Of a stretch of DNA of 64,000 nucleotides, positions 19,796-30,984 are shown in pieces. Below the pieces are notes generated by a model. That model saw nothing but the letters and a program-made list of their open reading frames with translations. It made no database searches and was not told where the DNA came from. The stretch lies in NCBI GenBank assembly GCA_903772945.1, contig CAICTM010000434.1, positions 1 to 64,000 on the forward strand, given 5' to 3'. Positions within the stretch are counted from its first letter, which is position 1; each line of letters opens with the position of its first letter. The position numbers and the translations under genes were made by a program. This DNA comes from Seminavis robusta (lineage: Eukaryota; Bacillariophyta; Bacillariophyceae; Naviculales; Naviculaceae).

Positions 19796-22700
19796 TCAAC
19801 GAAGACCGGGCAATGAAGCAAATTGAGGATCCGACTCAGTGTTGAGCATATTGGGCCCGCCCACTCTCGGATGAAGAGGCTCAACAGATCGTGCATAAAC
19901 CTCTGCATAGTTTCCCACGGCAAAGACAGCATCCCTGAAAAGTCGCTTGTAGGAGGGACCAAATCTGTTGACCACTGGCATTTGGTTAGCCCGAACTTGG
20001 GTGCAGCTATTCTCCTCCGCATAGAACAAAGCCAGTACGATGTGCTGCACAAATTCAGACCACTGATGATCGTGTTGCCGAGTCACAAGGCAGCGGTTGG
20101 CACTAAAAGGCAGCAGGTATGATGAGTGAGATAGCCAAAGGCGTACTATGCAACATCACTGGCGAAGCTCTTTTGCCAAACTTACTCTGTGACATGTCCA
20201 GATAGCGTCGGTCCGTAGAAGTACGGTTGGCTGAAAGTAAACCCACGACGTGTTGTGGTCTCTTGAACGTCTCCAAGAATATCCATTCGATGTCCAGCAA
20301 CCACGTCAACCTGTCCACTGGCCAGCTTCTTGTACCCGTCGGCTTCACTTTCAAACAAGACCAATTGCAATCTTGGCAACGGCATCGGTTTGGGGATCAA
20401 GTCAAACTCGTGTGCTTCTGGAGAACAGGTTTTAACATCCGCAGTCTCTCCCATGAAGACAGAAGACGAGAGTGCCCGGCAATAGTCGATATCAATGTTC
20501 GCAGTCCCTAAGATCTCGTCCAGATAGGTTGGCAACATTCCCTGTCGCTGTAGTTGCTCCAATGTTGGAAGACGCACAGGTTCCATTTCACCGGTTGTCA
20601 GGTTGAAAGAGGTAAAGTTCAGAGGCATTGGAATCCCACAGATCAACCTTCCTCGATCCAGAATTCTACTGATCGTTCCATTTTCGTACGGATCGGGACC
20701 AAAGTCTGTCACAGCCCCACTGGATCGAGCGTAGTGCAGCCCAGTTGTCCCATCGTTGAGCATGTTCATGCCTGCGCGAGGCAAAGTGGATTGTCTAGTT
20801 CTTTCATACAATTCACCATAGTTTCCTACAGCGGCAATTGCATGTCTGAACATATTCTGGTAGTCTCGACCAAACGCATTGGTTTGTCTGAATTGGTATG
20901 CTGTAGATTGTGTAATGTTGAGCTCCTCAGCTGCAATCAAGCTATTGATAACCCAATTTACAAACTCCGACCAGACATGCGGATCATTCAATCTATAATC
21001 GTCGGTCACATTCCCACGAAAGGCCCAGGTCGGCTTCCGAGTTGCAGCAGCATAAGGTTGAAACGAAAACAGGCCCTCAGAGAGTGCGTATGGTCCGTCG
21101 TAGCCAGAAGATTCTCTGAGCAGCATCTCAGCTCGATCATTTGAGTAGTCGGTGGAAATGATGTTGCAACAGCCATCTGCAAACTTGTTGTAGAGAGCAG
21201 TCTGAGAAGAAACAGTCACAATCTGATTGGGATGCAACCTTTCAATGGCATCGTCCGCAGCTTTCGATCCCTGGATGACACAAACCTTGAGTTCCCGGCA
21301 ATCCATGAAATTGACGTAGGCAGAACGATTGGCACAGTTGCCAATGTAAGAAGGCATCCCACCAGTGCCAACTCCATCAAAAATAATTGGTGTTGAAAAT
21401 GTGACTGGAATGTTGGGATCGACATTCCAATGAAGGGACGTCATAACTCCTGGCACCCCCACCAACAAGACATCAATGGTTCCGTTTTCCAGGGCCGTCC
21501 ATCTGTCTGTCTCAGAAAGAAGATGATGTGACACATTCCGGTCTCCTCCTAACGCTGCTGCAGCGATGGCCTCACACTATGCAAAGATTGGAGTGGAATT
21601 CGATGGTGAGTGACCGCCTTTCGTCCACAAGAGGACCCACTCGACCAATGGGACTCACAATTCCTGTATTGAAGGCAGCACCTCCGTCCATGTAAGCACT
21701 GTCAAACAAGATCGTTTCATCGCGAAGTGTTGAACCACAATTCAAGTATCCTCGTTTTCGAACCGTATCCAAAGTCGAGGGTTTCCAGCCAAAGACCCCA
21801 TCCAAATCGTCGTTATCACTCTCTTCTCTCTTCAATTTGAGTATACCCATAACCAACGCCGACACAGTACTAATGAGCAACAGCAACAAAACTGTTCCAA
21901 AGAAAACATATTTTTTCCGGACTTTGCTGAGCTTGGATTCGACCAGACTCGCAGTTTCCTTTTCCAGATCCACCACTTCGGCTTGTGCTGCATTGTTGGT
22001 GATTTCGTCTCGAATGTGCAATTCCAGATCATCTTCGTCCACACGCACGGCCGAAATCACGTCCCCGGAACTGGTATAATCCACCGTTGCGGAACTGGTA
22101 TAATCCATCGTTGCTGGAAGCGCTGGCCTTGTAATCGTGGAGAAGGATGATGTATATCCATCCTCCAGGTTGACAGTCATGGCCGTGGCGGAACTACGAA
22201 CGGATGGATTCTCTTCCAGCATGGGTTGCTGCAGAACACCGTGATCAAATTGTTGGGTCCGCACGAATCTTTGTCCCGGTGCTCCTTGATAGGCACCGGG
22301 TATAGTGGTGTCTTGGGCACTCCGAATGCTCGTCGAGACGCTATGTGTGGTCCGTTGACGCGGTGGGGATGGACTGTTTTGTATCCGACTGGCTTGGGCT
22401 TTGGCCTTGGCGTCGGCATCTGCCTGCGACCAAGCAGCCGCCACGGCAGAAGAAGGATCCTGAACTGCTGCTGTTTCCGTAGTGTGTCCTACTAGACCAC
22501 CAACTTGCCGTAGTTTTTCTTCTCGTAGATTGTCATGTGTAGATCGTATCAAATCATCGTGAGCATGTCGACGTTTGCTGTTGGTACCCTTTGCCATGTC
22601 CTTGTGGTCATCATCATCACAGGAATCCGTGTCGCGATAGATCCCGTGGGATCGATTTGCCGCCAGACCCAGTAGATCAACCTGATCCTCCTCTTCAACT

Positions 22701-23302
22701 TGACCACCAACTTGCCGTAGTTTTTCTTCTCGTAAATTATCATGTGTAGATTGTATCAAAGCATCGTGTGTATGTCGATGCTTCCTAGTGCTAGCCTGTG
22801 CTGTATCATTGTGGTCATCACCATCAGAGGAATCGGTGTCGCGATAGATCCCGTGCGATCGATGTGCCGCCAGATTCAGTAGATCAACCTGATCCTTCTC
22901 TTGTGCAGTATCATGATCAGCATTATCATTCAAGGCGTCAAAGCGCACCCTATTCGTGTTCTTGCGATGAACGGGGCGATGACGATGGATGCTGCTATTG
23001 GCAGAATCCCAGCGACGCATGGCTTGCTTCCGCTCCGGAGAACGATCACCACCGGCAACTGCGTCGTCCGAGTGGACCTTGCGGGGTATCCTGGCGGGAG
23101 CTGTAGTAGCTGCTTCTGCGGGACGTTTAGCATTAGTTGCAGCCACCTGAGTGTCACTATTCATGGTCATCGTGCCCTCCTCTTGTAGCTCTCGACGATC
23201 AGTGGGAAGGGTTTCTTCCTTGCTGGACAATGCGGATTTCTGTTGATGCTCTTGCTCTTGCTGTTCTTGTGATTCAGCTGTCGTCTCGGCAGGGAGGCTC
23301 AT
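19796..23302 (-). CDS. Single-pass membrane protein with two bacterial family-3 solute-binding domains
   Basis: Three exons on the minus strand: 23302-21659, 21576-20186 and 20102-19796, with introns of 82 nt (GTGAGT...CATAG) and 83 nt (GTAAGT...TTTAG). The product is about 1113 aa. Seen: a long hydrophilic N-terminal part (1-460) with two 69-residue repeats; one transmembrane segment at about 464-489 (VFFGTVLLLLLISTVSALVM); then LDTVRKRGYLNCGST opening a first SBP_bac_3 domain, with TGICEAIAAAALGG, DRWTALENGTIDVLLVG and AVGNYGELYER; and a second domain opening RILDRGRLICGIP and closing FRDAVFAVGNYAEVYAR. In bacteria such domains bind amino acids for ABC transporters. Here no permease is attached, so a cell-surface sensor or scavenger of amino acids is inferred. 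A broken copy lies at 16775-17468. Confidence 0.85.
22501..22914 (-). repeat. Two 207-bp in-frame tandem repeats
   Basis: Within exon 1 of the solute-binding receptor the sequence repeats with a 207-bp (69-codon) period; the two copies share the block LREEKLRQVGG and the block RSHGIYRDTDS. Differences between copies are scattered, so the duplication is not fresh. It lies in the cytoplasmic, probably disordered part of the protein. Confidence 0.8.
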
Positions 23303-24484
23303 AGAAGCCTCTCCTTCCTCCTCTGTGTGGATGGCCTACTGCTACCTGCCATAGTTTCTTCACTGGTATCACCCAGTTCGTCTGGAAACGTTTCCATTGT
23401 TCCTTTATGATGCCTAGGTTATACACAGGAAGAAGCAGACTGCCGCTTGCTTCTCTGGCCAGCAGAGTAAAGGCGAGCAACTGATGTAGGTGCTGCGGCT
23501 GGGTTGCTGTAGCTGTTGCGTGTTGCTGATCGATGGGTGCTCTTGGGCTGTTGTGCATGCTGGTCGCTGGTGTTTGATTTGGGAGGCAAGGTGATAATAA
23601 TATATGGGAGGCAAGGTTGTTCCTTGTTATTCTGAATGACCATAAGATTTAAGCACAATGTACTCCTCTTATTCGCGCATGACTTTTTTTGCGGGACTGC
23701 TGGCACGTACCGGTACCGGTACCCGTACCGTTGCAAACGATTTCGGTGTACCGTACTCAGCACCATTCTGATTGAAGACTGACTCTCTCATCTTTCACAT
23801 CCACTGACCAATACAATTGCCTTTTGCCGCTAAAGCCCACCAAACCACCCGGGATGCCCAAACCAATCTTTAGCAGCCTCATTCTGGTCTCCTTTTGCTG
23901 CAGCCAACATCCGCCTGACAGCTCCATTGGATCCCATCTCCATGCAACCCACACACCCACATACCCACATACCCACATACCCACATACCCACTCACCCAC
24001 ACACCAATACCAATGGATCTTTACTTTTCGCTCCCGACAAGAGTGGCTCACCAAGCACCCCTGAAAGCTTCATTATCCTTTTGCCTACTACATTTTTGAG
24101 CTCTTTGCTCTCATCAACCATTGGACCCATTTGGAAAATATCAACTGTACGGAAATAAAAGGGGTTGTCGTCTCCTTTGCAGGGGCCCAAAACCAAGCCA
24201 CTCCAGGCAATGCATTGGAAGCAGGTACCAGCACCAACTGTCTGTACTGGTGCGGGGCACTACGGTACGAGGAGTTACCCGTGGAAGTGTCAGCAAGAAA
24301 TACATACCAGGAGCGAAACGCTAACCCTTTTGTAGAAACAGTATCGGAATTGGATCCATTCTGGGCGCCCCCACCACGGAACCACAGCTGCAAACTCCGA
24401 AACTGACACCAAACCAAACCCCACAGCCTTGACAGAGAAATACTAGCTAGTATTCTGGGTGGGCAACATAGGGCAAAGGCAGTC
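23303..24484. other. Intergenic region with simple repeats
   Basis: Between divergent genes. Contains an ACCGGTACC tract near 23708-23725 and a C/A-rich array (next entry). The frames on both strands here are short and overlapping and look non-coding. Confidence 0.5.
23949..24003. repeat. CCCACATA minisatellite
   Basis: About four exact 8-bp CCCACATA units flanked by degenerate ones (ACACACCC, CTCACCCA). Simple tandem repeat in intergenic DNA. Confidence 0.8.
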
Positions 24485-25693
24485 ATGAGGTCTCTATCTA
24501 TACTAACAGCAGCATTCTGGACCACCTGTTTATTATTGCATCATGACAATGTACAGGGCTTTCTTCCTTTCAGATTGTCAAGCCCGACCGAGAATGCCAA
24601 CCGAGTTGTGAGTGTAGGCCACCCCAGCCAAGAAAGGAAGCATCGGCAGCCAATCGGGGTCAGTCTGAATGCTGGCAGAGGAACTCCACTGACCTCAGAG
24701 GAAAAGCAAAGACGTAAGCGTGCTTGGAAGGAAATACTCGGAATGACACACGGTGAAATTGACAACGTCTGGACAAAACAGCCATGGTTGATGAGTCTTT
24801 CCACGGTCTCGGCCACGGAAAGAGCAAGTTGGCTTCAACACACACTTCAAATCAAGAAAAAGGGACTCAGAAAGATTATCATGAGATACCCACAGCTCTT
24901 GGGTTTGCGGATCGAGAATTTGGATGAAAAATGGGCATGGTTTGGAAGTACATTCAACACCACTGATGATCAGCTTGCCAGGGCTATTACCGTTTATCCA
25001 ACGCTATTGGGATGCAAGATCGACTCTCATCAACAGAAGATAGATTGGCTTCAAGCACGGTTGGACATCAACTCAACACAGGAAGCACAAAAGCTCTTTC
25101 TCAGAGCTCCAGCCATCCTCTACCTGTCGCAAGACGCCATCGACTCTAGAATCCAATGGATACAAGATCGTACCGAGCTAACGGGCAAAGCAGTCACCAA
25201 AGTCCTTATGAAACACCCTCCCATTTTATATTCTTCTATTGAAGGAAAACTTGATCCAACTTTCACCTGGATTTCTGACAAGCTTGGCCATGAAGCAGCC
25301 CGCAAGATGGTTACAAGAATCCCTAGTGTTTTGTGTATGAGCCTCCTAGAGAAAACCGAACCGCAAATTGAATACCTGAAAACTAAGTTTCACCTTGATG
25401 GAGAGGGCATCTCTAAGATGTTGTCTCAAACACCGCAACTTGTGGCTGCGAGCCGAGACAACATTGAAAACACCTTCCAATTCTATGCTGATCGCTATGG
25501 ACACGACCAGACGATCCGAAATGTCATTGGATGCCCAACATTGTTGATGTATAGTCTTGAGAAACGATTGATTCCACGATGGGATCAAGCTGTTGAGCTT
25601 GGCTTTGAGCAAGATGCTGCAATATCTTACTTGGCTCTGTACACAAACAAAAAGTGGGATCTGTATGTGGAAAGCAAGGTGGCTGGCAGCTGA
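24485..25693 (+). CDS. mTERF-family organelle protein
   Basis: A 402-aa single-exon protein. mTERF proteins bind organelle nucleic acids and act in transcription, splicing or ribosome assembly. Seen: an N-terminal hydrophobic segment ending VQGFLPF, a signal peptide with plastid-type Phe at +1; a basic linker; then about seven helical repeats of 30-35 residues, each ending in P-x-L/I-L (RYPQLLGL, VYPTLLG, RAPAILYLS, KHPPILYSS, RIPSVLCMS, QTPQLVAAS, GCPTLLMYS). This repeat signature defines the family. Targeting to the plastid is favoured over the mitochondrion because of the hydrophobic leader. Nothing about its nucleic-acid target can be read. Confidence 0.85.
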   Translation: MRSLSILTAAFWTTCLLLHHDNVQGFLPFRLSSPTENANRVVSVGHPSQERKHRQPIGVSLNAGRGTPLTSEEKQRRKRAWKEILGMTHGEIDNVWTKQPWLMSLSTVSATERASWLQHTLQIKKKGLRKIIMRYPQLLGLRIENLDEKWAWFGSTFNTTDDQLARAITVYPTLLGCKIDSHQQKIDWLQARLDINSTQEAQKLFLRAPAILYLSQDAIDSRIQWIQDRTELTGKAVTKVLMKHPPILYSSIEGKLDPTFTWISDKLGHEAARKMVTRIPSVLCMSLLEKTEPQIEYLKTKFHLDGEGISKMLSQTPQLVAASRDNIENTFQFYADRYGHDQTIRNVIGCPTLLMYSLEKRLIPRWDQAVELGFEQDAAISYLALYTNKKWDLYVESKVAGS

Positions 25694-26101
25694 CCAAAGA
25701 GAACTGCATACAAGGTGAACTGATCTGGACAAAGCCCTCACGATATCTACGTTGCTGGCTTGATTTGGTCTGAAGCGCTCTTGTTGTCTTTGAGCAAAAC
25801 CCCTCTAGTTGTTCTCGACCAGGGATGAAACAGCACTATCACGCAAAAGAAGCAGTACTACGTCATTCAGTGCACTTCCACTTGCGCAAAATGCATTGCC
25901 AGCAGCTTCGTGGCTGAATGGTTGCGCCACTACTACCTCCACTAATAGTGAATGGCAATCTGCCCACTCTTGTGGACCCTGTTTCTAGTTTCTAGACATG
26001 GTCAATGTATGCATGTAGTTATTGTTTATTTTTGCATAAGCCTGCTTAGATTTGCTTTTAAATTGTTCTCTTGAGAAGTAGAAGCAATGCTCGCTGTGAA
26101 T
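25694..26101. other. Intergenic region between convergent genes
   Basis: 408 bp holding the 3' ends of two convergent genes. No further structure recognised. Confidence 0.5.
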
Positions 26102-26635
26102 CTATGATCTGGCAATGAATCTCTTCAAGAATGCTAGACGCTTTTTCTTTTCTGGGACAATAATGACAGGAGGCGGCCCGTATTTTGTTGTTCTTGATGA
26201 TTTGACAATAGTAGCCATCATTGGTCCCGCTGCAATCTCCGCTTTTTCTTCGCCTGTTGGCATTTTCCAAAAATCTTCTTGTTCCGGAGATGAGCCGACA
26301 TGATGAATACCGGTATCCCGTTGTGTCGAAGACTGGCGGGTTCGGTGCGTCTCGGTAGAATATTGCCGTCTGTTTTTGCGGAAACTGTGAACTTTCTCCA
26401 TAATAGTGCCATCGTTTCTCAGGACGGGCTCGGTGCTGGGGTGCTGCTGGGCAAACTCGTGCTCATCAATGGCGCCCCAAAAATCATCGAGGTGTGGTCG
26501 CTGGAACGAATGATTTTGTTGCCGAGATGCGTTGATTTTGCGACGATCATGATGGCCTTTTCTGCCGCCATTGACCGCTTTGACGATCTTCACTTGCTTT
26601 CTAGTGGATGGTTTGTTGCTACGGAAGAATGGCAT
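26102..26635 (-). CDS. Hypothetical basic protein with two E/D-DFW motifs
   Basis: A 177-aa frame with no known domain. Seen: a strongly basic N-terminus (KQVKIVKAVNGGRKGHHDRRK), two short similar motifs HLDDFWGAIDEHE and QEDFWKMPTGEE about 70 residues apart, and a basic C-terminus (EKKKRLAFLKRFIAR). The motif repetition and steady composition suggest a real, probably disordered protein that binds nucleic acid or a partner, but this is inference. No signal peptide. Confidence 0.55.
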   Translation of the reverse strand: MPFFRSNKPSTRKQVKIVKAVNGGRKGHHDRRKINASRQQNHSFQRPHLDDFWGAIDEHEFAQQHPSTEPVLRNDGTIMEKVHSFRKNRRQYSTETHRTRQSSTQRDTGIHHVGSSPEQEDFWKMPTGEEKAEIAAGPMMATIVKSSRTTKYGPPPVIIVPEKKKRLAFLKRFIARS

Positions 26636-27138
26636 ATTGTGTTTGGTGTGAGGCGAAGCTAAAAACTATGGGGTATCTGTGAGCACCAAGAATACTATTA
26701 CTGAGTAAAGTTGTTTTAAGCTGTGGTTTGATCGATTCTGATGCGTGAGCTGTTCCGGGTTGGTTTGTTCAGAGCGGTCGTTGGGTATCAACAAGGAAGG
26801 GGGTGGTTGGGATTTGGTTTTGTCTTGGTTTATGAAACAGTGAAATGGTCCTTCGTGGCTTTTCACGGATTTCAGATTTCAGATTTTGAATTTGTGAGCG
26901 GAATGGATCCGTAAAAGCAATCGTATAAACACGTCAGTCGGAGTATCAGTAACTAACAGGCACGATTCAATGATACCCAGGAGCGAATACTTGTACTTAT
27001 GAAAATCATGTTCAAACGTGCGAAGAAGACCACACTTTTCTTTCTTTCAGAAGGATCTTTAGTAGGATGTTGAAGGCCCCATTGAGGTGGATTAAGAACT
27101 GGTTTCCCTACATTGTGCGATGTAAACCCAGCGAAAAC
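26636..27138. other. Intergenic region, no supported gene
   Basis: Nothing recognised beyond short overlapping frames on both strands. Confidence 0.5.
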
Positions 27139-27441
27139 TTAAAAAACGGAGGACACTTTGAGCAGGGAAGGTCTGGGGCTAGCAGCTGACGTTGGCATCA
27201 CGTCATCAATCTCAAGCCTTGTACGATTGTACGTAGGAATTCCAATAGGTTCATGCATGCCTGTCGTCAACTCTTTTGGTAGCTCTTCACCCTTTCGGTA
27301 GCGCAGCTGAGCATGATGTTTGGAGCTGTTGAGCCCCAAAGCTTGCTGATGGCTGTGCCACGACGACGAAGGCTTCCGGAGGAGCTTGTGCCGGAACGGT
27401 GGAAAAGTTTGAATGCAACAGTTAGATTTGGAGCGTATCAT
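27139..27441 (-). CDS. Small hypothetical basic protein (doubtful)
   Basis: A 100-aa frame whose ATG lies 86 bp from that of the antiporter gene on the other strand. It is Ser/His/Lys-rich with no domain. Its composition resembles the 26102-26635 protein, but there is no independent sign that it is expressed. Confidence 0.3.
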   Translation of the reverse strand: MIRSKSNCCIQTFPPFRHKLLRKPSSSWHSHQQALGLNSSKHHAQLRYRKGEELPKELTTGMHEPIGIPTYNRTRLEIDDVMPTSAASPRPSLLKVSSVF

Positions 27442-27527
27442 TCATTGATTCCGTTCCCACTCCATCACTCGTCGAGTACTCGTACTCGTACCTCCATTCA
27501 TCTTTGTTTTCGCAGTGGCTGTTTTAG

Positions 27528-30485
27528 ATGAAACGCACCTTCCTGCTATTCCTAGCAGTACTTGTCCCCTCCTGTTCCATATCTGCTTCCTCGTCCTCGG
27601 GTCTTCGAGGCGGCAACCTTGGCCATGGTTCTGCCAATCCTGCAAAAGAAGAAACGCAGCAGCATAGCGTTCTGTTTCAGAAGGGATTCGTATCAACCTG
27701 GCTAGACGAAAATGTTTGGGATCACCCCGTACTAGCCGCCGATCGAGTGGTCTTTCAATTGCCCGAAAGCTTCACGGAGCAGAGTGGAAGTGCATCATCT
27801 TTAGACACAATCGAGGTCGATCCTACTAGTCAGCAGCGGTTGCTGGAGGGTGAAGTGGTGCCCACAAATCAGGGCGAAGGCTTGGTGGTGTCGGTGACCT
27901 TTCGGGAGATTTGTAAGTATGATGCGTCGCTACTAGTACAAGCTAGTAAGTTATGTCTCTGCTGTATGTAGACTGACAAACTCATGATTTATTTGAATAT
28001 TATGTTTTGTACCATGCAGACAAGGTTATAATTTTCATTGCCTTTGCCTGGCTGCTTGGAACACTATCCGTGTACATTGGCTTACCAAGCCTCGTGGGAG
28101 AGATTGTAGCTGGGTTTCTTCTGGGACCCCCTCTGGCAAACTTTGTGCCTTTCCCCGGGGCATTAGTGTTGGCTGGCAACATTGGACTCATTGGCTTGAT
28201 CCTGGAATCAGGAATTGGTTTGGATGTGGCTCAATTGACGGAAGTAGGCAGTCGAGCTCTGGTGATGGCCGTTCTGGGGTCATCCATGCCACTGTTGGCT
28301 GGATTTGGTGTAGGACGATGGATAGGGAAGGATGTCAAATCTGCGATTGCTGTGGGCGCAGCCTTTGCCCCTAGCTCATTGGGTGTCGCTTCAGCCGCTT
28401 TGAGCGCTGGGGAAGTTCTGAACACGCCAATTGGGCAACTCATTGTTGCCAGCAGTGTTTTCGATGATGTGTTTGGCTTGATCTTGCTGAGTATCCTCGA
28501 GGTGTTTGCCAATCCAAATCCCACAGCGTTTGACTACATCCTCCCCTTTTTGGCTAGCTTTGGCTACTTGGTTGTTCTTGGGCTTCTTGGCATCACAGTC
28601 CTTCCGAAGCTCATCGAAAAGAAGATCCTTCCACTGGTGGCGGAGGATCATCGAGATCAGTTCGCCATGATTCTCATGATGCTGCTCATGACTGCCTACA
28701 TGCTGGCATTGAACTACTCTGGCGCTTCGTACTTGACGGGCGTGTTCCTTGCAGGCATGACCTTCAGTCAGATACACACAGTTCATGCGTCTTTCCAGAA
28801 GCATGGTCGGCCCCTGTTGGAGTGGTTGTTGCGGATCTTCTTCTCCGCAACGATTGGTGAGTGATCATGCACTGTGAATCCCATCCTGGCTGTGCAAAGT
28901 GCTTCTCAATTCTATGCTCATCTCACCTTTCATCCCTCTGTCTCGGTAGGCTTTCAAGTTCCAGTCAAGTTCTTCTCGAAAGTTTACGTGATCAAGTGGG
29001 GCTTTGCTCTTTGTAAGTTTGTCCTCGTTTCAGCGCCGATGGAAATCAAGTGAATACTCCTTGGGCTGCATTCTCACCGCCCAGAGTTCCTTTCTTTGCT
29101 CCAGTGCTGCCAGTGTTTGCCAAAGTTCCGCTTGGTTTCTTGGTACCACACTTCCAGCGTGACATCCCGCAAGACTTCCCCTACAACCCCTACTTCAGAG
29201 ATGTCATTGTCACATCCTTGTCCATGGCTTGTCGAGGAGAATTCAACTTTATCGTGGCTTCCTATGCGTTGAGCCAAGGGTTGTTTCAGGCGGAAACGTA
29301 CTCGGCAGTCATCTTCGCTGTCCTATTTGGCAGCATTGTTTGCCCCCTGGTGTTGTCCAAGGTGCTGCAGTACTACAACACCCTATCCATTGGCTACCTG
29401 GAAGGGAAGCATCCAATCGAGCGCATTGGCAACACTTGTGATGGGTACCGCCCACTTTTCCTTGCTATTCAGGCCCGAACCCCTGTCCATTGGAGCCTCC
29501 AGGAGGCGTTTGAACGAAGTCTGGCAGAACATGGGCTTCTTATCATTGACCATCGATCTTGGCATACTCTTGGAAACAGCAAAGAAGCTGTTGATATTAC
29601 AGAGCTGTTTGTGCAAGACACCAAGGTACGAGTGAGAATCAAAGGCTGTTTCGGGACAACCATGTCCGGGCGGCGTTCTGGTGGTGCGGACAGTTCCAAG
29701 GCGGACCAGGCAATCAAAGCGACTGACATGGAAGAACTAGTGAGAATGCCAACTTCAAACAGCCCAGATTCAAGCATCAACGAAGAAACGGACGAATTGG
29801 GCGAGATTCAGGCTAGGTGCGAAGAAATCAGAAAAGGTACGAGGTCAACGGCTGCCAGGGATCATTCTGACTGCTGCATCCCGAGGATTCTCACTAAACA
29901 CTGCCCCTGTCATCCAACTTTGCAGCCCTGTCCGAATGCCTTGTGTCTGATAGCCCTGAAGATTATGCTATTCAGGTTTCACAGTGGGAGGCCTTTGTGG
30001 TAGACAAGAGCGGCCCATCTGAACGTCAGCGCTTTTACTCCTTCCACTCGAATGTCGCGGAGGACGCGGAAAAGGACGGAGAAGCGTCTGCTGAAGCCAC
30101 TTCCTTCGTTGACAGTAGCAGTGAGCAGGATTCGAAACCCAGGCTCCTCAGGAAGAGCACCACCCATTCCGAACATCCGGATGAGGGACCAAGTCTTTCA
30201 CAAGTTGACTTGTGGGAAGTGGACAATGGGTGCCACGATGCGTGCCGTGAAGGTTACGTGCAATCCCCGGACTGCAAAGGTTGGGGAGTCCAAAACATCA
30301 CCGAGGGCCCAGATGTGGAAGAAGTCGCTCGTCCAAGAAGCCGCCGCCATCTGCGAGCGGTTAGCTTTGATGCAAGCCTTCTTACCGCGCATGAAACGGA
30401 GAGAGATCTGGAAACGAATGTCATCCGCGATCGACTCCATGGTTATGTTCGCCACGGCCCTCTTTTGCCTTTGCACGAGAGCTGA
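27528..30485 (+). CDS. CPA2-type monovalent cation:proton antiporter (KEA/TMCO3-like)
   Basis: Five exons: 27528-27912, 28020-28856, 28950-29012, 29105-29836 and 29926-30485, all phase 1, with introns of 107, 93, 92 and 89 nt; about 858 aa. The family exchanges K+ or Na+ for H+ across membranes. Seen: a signal peptide (MKRTFLLFLAVLVPSCSIS), a luminal or extracellular stretch of about 110 residues, then about 12 membrane segments beginning VIIFIAFAWLLGTLSVYIG. The core has GLPSLVGEIVAGFLLGP, LILESGIGLDV, APSSLGVASAAL, SSVFDDVFGLILL (the paired Asp of the CPA2 family) and SLSMACRGEFNFIVA. A hydrophilic C-terminal tail of about 300 residues follows and may be regulatory. The 63-nt third exon completes IGFQVPVKFFSKVYVIKWGF. 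Confidence 0.85.
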
Positions 30486-30984
30486 TTGCTTCGTCAGTCT
30501 CTGCTGCAACTTCCAGGATCTACGCTCTCCTCCACATTAAAGTCAAATGTAAACATATACTGATAAGACTAAATACGTTGTTACGTCTCAAGCGACCTCA
30601 CAGCAGCGCAACCTATCTAAGAGGTTTTGGGCATGTGGGTTCAGTTGCCATATGATCAACAACAATACTCAGATCAAATCATTTCACTTGCAGTGATACA
30701 CATCAGTTGTTCCCTCACGCAGGCATTACCCCGATCAGGTTCCAACGGTAAGAAATCAGACACACAAACTCCACACACTTTCCTGACTTCACTCTCAGCT
30801 TTTAAACGCATCAATAGATGCGTCTGCTCCCGCCAACCGATGCGACCAGACTGCAAGTCGCTCAAAACAAACACACTTTCACTGCAGACAATAGGTTAGA
30901 TTCTGTGAACCATCACCGCAATCATCGCTAGCTAGCGCGATCCCACGCACCGTTATCACAAATCTGGGCTCAACACACATTCAA
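30486..30984. other. Intergenic region between convergent genes
   Basis: 499 bp with the 3' ends of the antiporter and symporter genes. A GCTAGCTAGC palindrome lies near 30927-30936. Nothing else seen. Confidence 0.5.

Noticed and set aside
19796-20102. Reading this stretch as another pseudogene fragment of the receptor
   Set aside because: It joins exon 2 in frame through a GTAAGT...TTTAG intron and supplies the missing end of the second solute-binding domain, so it is the third exon.
29050-29104. Separate gene start within the antiporter region
   Set aside because: The membrane-protein family runs on across this point; a 92-nt intron ending at 29104 joins the frames and removes the apparent start.
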